DNA from: an uncultured Vibrio sp.
GTDB taxonomy: Bacteria; Pseudomonadota; Gammaproteobacteria; Enterobacterales; Vibrionaceae
Assembly (NCBI GenBank): GCA_947504195.1
Contig: CANNGN010000001.1
Coordinates: forward strand, 1 to 64,000
DNA length: 64,000 nucleotides
Direction: 5' to 3'
Within the stretch, counting starts at the first letter, position 1; each line of letters begins with the position of its first letter. Positions 62,034 through 64,000 of this stretch are shown here, one piece after another. Position numbers and translations under genes: made by a program. The notes beneath the pieces were generated by a model that was not told the DNA's origin, searched no databases, and saw only the letters and a list, made by a program, of their open reading frames with translations.

Positions 62034-62603
62034 TTACTTTGAATCTCGTTCTAATGAGCGCTGGCGCAGAAGTTTTTGTTGCTGGAAGAGCGCAGCTTTG
62101 ATTATTAGGTCTTGGTCAAGATCTCGAATTAAGACATATTTTACCGTTATTACATAACCTTGGTCAGTCGTTTCACACTCGGTAACTTCACCGTAGCAAT
62201 ATATTGCAGCGGCTGGGTTTTCGAGAAACATTTTGGCCCGCAAAATAGTATGTGCGTCGAGTGGGTTGCGTGAATAATAACTGAATTGGCTTGCGCCGAA
62301 TGAGCGAGTCTTAGTGCGATACTGTTGGTCGTCTTGTTGAGCTAACATGTAGGTGAGAAGCAGGTTGAGCTTACTGTTCTGAGTATCCAATAACTGAATA
62401 ACGTGGCGAAAATCACTGTTACGTAGTTCGGTTTTCGCTGATTCATTCAGATGGTCTAATTGACTAAATTCATTTGCGACAATAAAGGGAGCAGGAATTT
62501 CTGCTTCGAAAAGAATGGCATCAGGCAAGCTGAAATCACTCGCCATCGGTTCAACATTGACGGCAATAGCGTGGTGAACGGTAAAGTATTCTTGTTCGAT
62601 CAT
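62034..62603 (-). CDS. plzB: PilZ-domain protein PlzB
   Basis: This 189-aa protein occupies the place of V. cholerae PlzB (VC1885), upstream of mfd. An RxxxR motif is seen in QYRTKTRSFGAS (about 95-106), but the second c-di-GMP motif (D/N-x-S-x-x-G) is not recognisable. The C-terminal beta-strand region (AAAIYCYGEVTECETTDQGYVITVKYVLI) fits a PilZ barrel. It is probably a degenerate PilZ protein that cannot bind c-di-GMP in the normal manner. Possible co-transcription with mfd and csiV. Confidence 0.72.
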   Translation of the reverse strand: MIEQEYFTVHHAIAVNVEPMASDFSLPDAILFEAEIPAPFIVANEFSQLDHLNESAKTELRNSDFRHVIQLLDTQNSKLNLLLTYMLAQQDDQQYRTKTRSFGASQFSYYSRNPLDAHTILRAKMFLENPAAAIYCYGEVTECETTDQGYVITVKYVLIRDLDQDLIIKAALFQQQKLLRQRSLERDSK

Positions 62604-62769
62604 GATGGGTTCCTTTATATATCGGAATATTGATTATCGTCATCGCTAGCAACATATCAAGGTATTGCTTCTTATTTAGGTGAATTAACAGCGTTTTAGC
62701 AAATAAGGACTACAACCCTTGCGCGTTTGTCGTTAAAGTACAGCCAATTGATTTATCTTGGTTTGGTGT

Positions 62770-63978
62770 ATGTTTCATCCGATTTCTATTTTTATTGGTC
62801 TTAGATATCTGCGCGGACGCTCTGGAGATCGATTCAGCCGTTTCGTCTCCTATATGTCAACAGCAGGAATCACTATTGGCGTTATGTCTCTAGTGACCGT
62901 GTTATCGGTGATGAATGGTTTTGAGTCTCAGCTTAAATCTCGAATTTTGGGGGTTCTTCCTCAAGCGGTAGTCAGTCAAGTAGATAATAAAACCGCGATT
63001 GCGATATTACCAAGTTTTATTGAACACTTGCCAAATAGCCAGCCGGCTCAACCATTGGTTCGGAGTGAGGCCATCGTACAAAGCCCAACGGGACTAGGCG
63101 CTGGTATGCTATTGGGCGTCATTCCTTCAAATGATGAGCCTGTCGCACAATATATTGTCGCCGGTAATTATGCGGCACTGTCATCTCAGAAATACCAAAT
63201 TCTATTGGGTCACCGTTTGGCGCATACTCTTAATGTGACGGTCGGCGATAAGGTTCGCGTGATGGTGACTGAAGCCAGCGTAGTGACGCCTTTGGGGCGT
63301 GTTCCAAGCCAACGAAACTTTACGGTTGCTGGATTGTTTAACACAGGCTCAGATGTTGATGCGCAATTGATGATTACAAATATAGAAGATGCGCAAAAGC
63401 TGCTCCGGTATCGCTCCGAACAGATTTCAGGATGGCGTTTGTTTTTTGCAGACCCTTTCGATGTAGCCGAATTATCGAAGAGTGAGCGGATTCCTTCTGA
63501 TTGGGCTTGGCATGATTGGCGTGAACAGCGTGGTGAGCTATTTCAAGCAGTTCGTATGGAAAAAAACATGATGGGCTTAATGTTAAGTCTCATTGTCGCG
63601 ATTGCTGCATTTAATATTATCTCTGCGTTGATCATGGTTGTGATGGAAAAACAAGCGGAAGTGGCGATTTTAAAAACACAGGGTTTGTCGAATTACTCAA
63701 CCATGATGGTATTTGTGGTGCAAGGAGCAAGTAGTGGCGTTCTTGGTGCACTTGTTGGTGGTGGGGTTGGCGTTATTCTCGCGAGTAATTTAAATGCGCT
63801 TTTAGCCTTGTTAGGTGTAAACGTGGTCGCGACCGGTGGAGAACTGCCTGTGGTCATCTCTCTATCGCAAATCGTGGCAGTGGTGTTCTTTACCGTGTTA
63901 TTGAGTATTGTATCGACCCTTTATCCATCTTGGCGCGCCGCGTCCGTTAAACCTGCTGAGGCTTTAAGATATGAATAA
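62770..63978 (+). CDS. lolC: Lipoprotein-releasing ABC permease LolC
   Basis: This 402-aa inner-membrane protein of the LolCDE complex extracts outer-membrane lipoproteins. I start at ATG 62770 (MFHPISIFIGLRYLRG); the frame reaches 62758. It has a first membrane helix at about 27-48 (GITIGVMSLVTVLSVMNGFESQ), a large periplasmic loop, and three C-terminal helices (FNIISALIMVVMEKQAEVAILKTQG lies at the coupling site). The PSWRAASVKPAEALRYE end is typical. The stop overlaps the start of lolD by eight bases. Confidence 0.95.
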   Translation: MFHPISIFIGLRYLRGRSGDRFSRFVSYMSTAGITIGVMSLVTVLSVMNGFESQLKSRILGVLPQAVVSQVDNKTAIAILPSFIEHLPNSQPAQPLVRSEAIVQSPTGLGAGMLLGVIPSNDEPVAQYIVAGNYAALSSQKYQILLGHRLAHTLNVTVGDKVRVMVTEASVVTPLGRVPSQRNFTVAGLFNTGSDVDAQLMITNIEDAQKLLRYRSEQISGWRLFFADPFDVAELSKSERIPSDWAWHDWREQRGELFQAVRMEKNMMGLMLSLIVAIAAFNIISALIMVVMEKQAEVAILKTQGLSNYSTMMVFVVQGASSGVLGALVGGGVGVILASNLNALLALLGVNVVATGGELPVVISLSQIVAVVFFTVLLSIVSTLYPSWRAASVKPAEALRYE

Positions 63979-64000
63979 CCTTCTTACATGTCGGAACATC
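63971..64000 (+). CDS. lolD: LolD, first ten codons only
   Basis: The ATG at 63971, inside the end of lolC, opens MNNLLTCRNI, a typical start of the LolD ATPase. The gene continues beyond the window. Confidence 0.75.
   Translation, partial: MNNLLTCRNI

Overview
The window is chromosomal DNA of a marine gammaproteobacterium, almost certainly a Vibrio. The right-hand third carries the Vibrio chromosome 1 order lrp-ftsK-dsbB-nhaB-fadR-(CARF nuclease)-hinT-lpoB cluster-thiK-ycfP-ndh-csiV-mfd-plzB-lolCD. FadR has the enlarged Vibrio length (279 aa) and the NhaB, Lrp, CysB and YcfP sequences are of the Vibrio/enteric type. I see no rRNA, tRNA or CRISPR array.

Positions 1-5.1 kb are an accessory scrapyard. 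They hold the 5' part of an IS110-family transposase running off the left edge, then small promoter-poor ORFs typical of integron cassettes: a membrane protein, two GNAT acetyltransferases, a NIPSNAP protein, a truncated VOC protein, a frameshifted bacterial PH-like protein and a RelE fragment. These are separated by attC-like inverted repeats and an IS3-type left-end remnant. Short dispersed repeats link this part to 8.6, 9.8 and 14.0 kb, which suggests that 1-14 kb is a patchwork of inserted blocks.

Positions 5.1-13.9 kb are mainly iron acquisition: a FhuF-type ferric-siderophore reductase, a TonB-dependent siderophore receptor and a complete FecBCD-type ABC importer, with Fur-box-like sites before fhuF and before the binding protein gene. 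An agmatine deiminase and an FMN reductase sit between them. Positions 14.1-17.4 kb hold small metabolic and unknown genes (CHMI-like tautomerase, PhzF, membrane protein, SGNH esterase, DUF2867). Positions 17.5-19.1 kb form a zinc-starvation operon: a second HisI, a tiny overlapping ORF and FolE2 behind a near-perfect Zur box. PhnA/YjdM and an unknown 270-aa protein follow.

Positions 21.1-32.3 kb are one large leftward sugar operon: GntR/FCD regulator, CUT1 ABC importer, lactonase-like propeller, L-ribulose-5-P 4-epimerase, HAD phosphatase, L-xylulose/3-keto-L-gulonate kinase, 3-keto-L-gulonate-6-P decarboxylase and L-xylulose-5-P 3-epimerase. Together these would feed an ascorbate- or gulonate-type compound into D-xylulose-5-P. 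Two identical-architecture TGGTA-N9-TACCA palindromes lie upstream of the regulator.

Positions 32.8-43.4 kb hold an exostosin-like glycosyltransferase, two tiny proteins, a cystine-type amino-acid ABC importer, a compact three-gene operon of unknown role whose first two proteins recall phage replication O/P-type modules, a coiled-coil membrane protein, CysB, a methyltransferase and Lrp. The rest is core genome. Its most striking member is an orphan Card1/Can2-like protein (CARF plus PD-(D/E)XK nuclease, DUF1887) next to fadR with no CRISPR locus in view.
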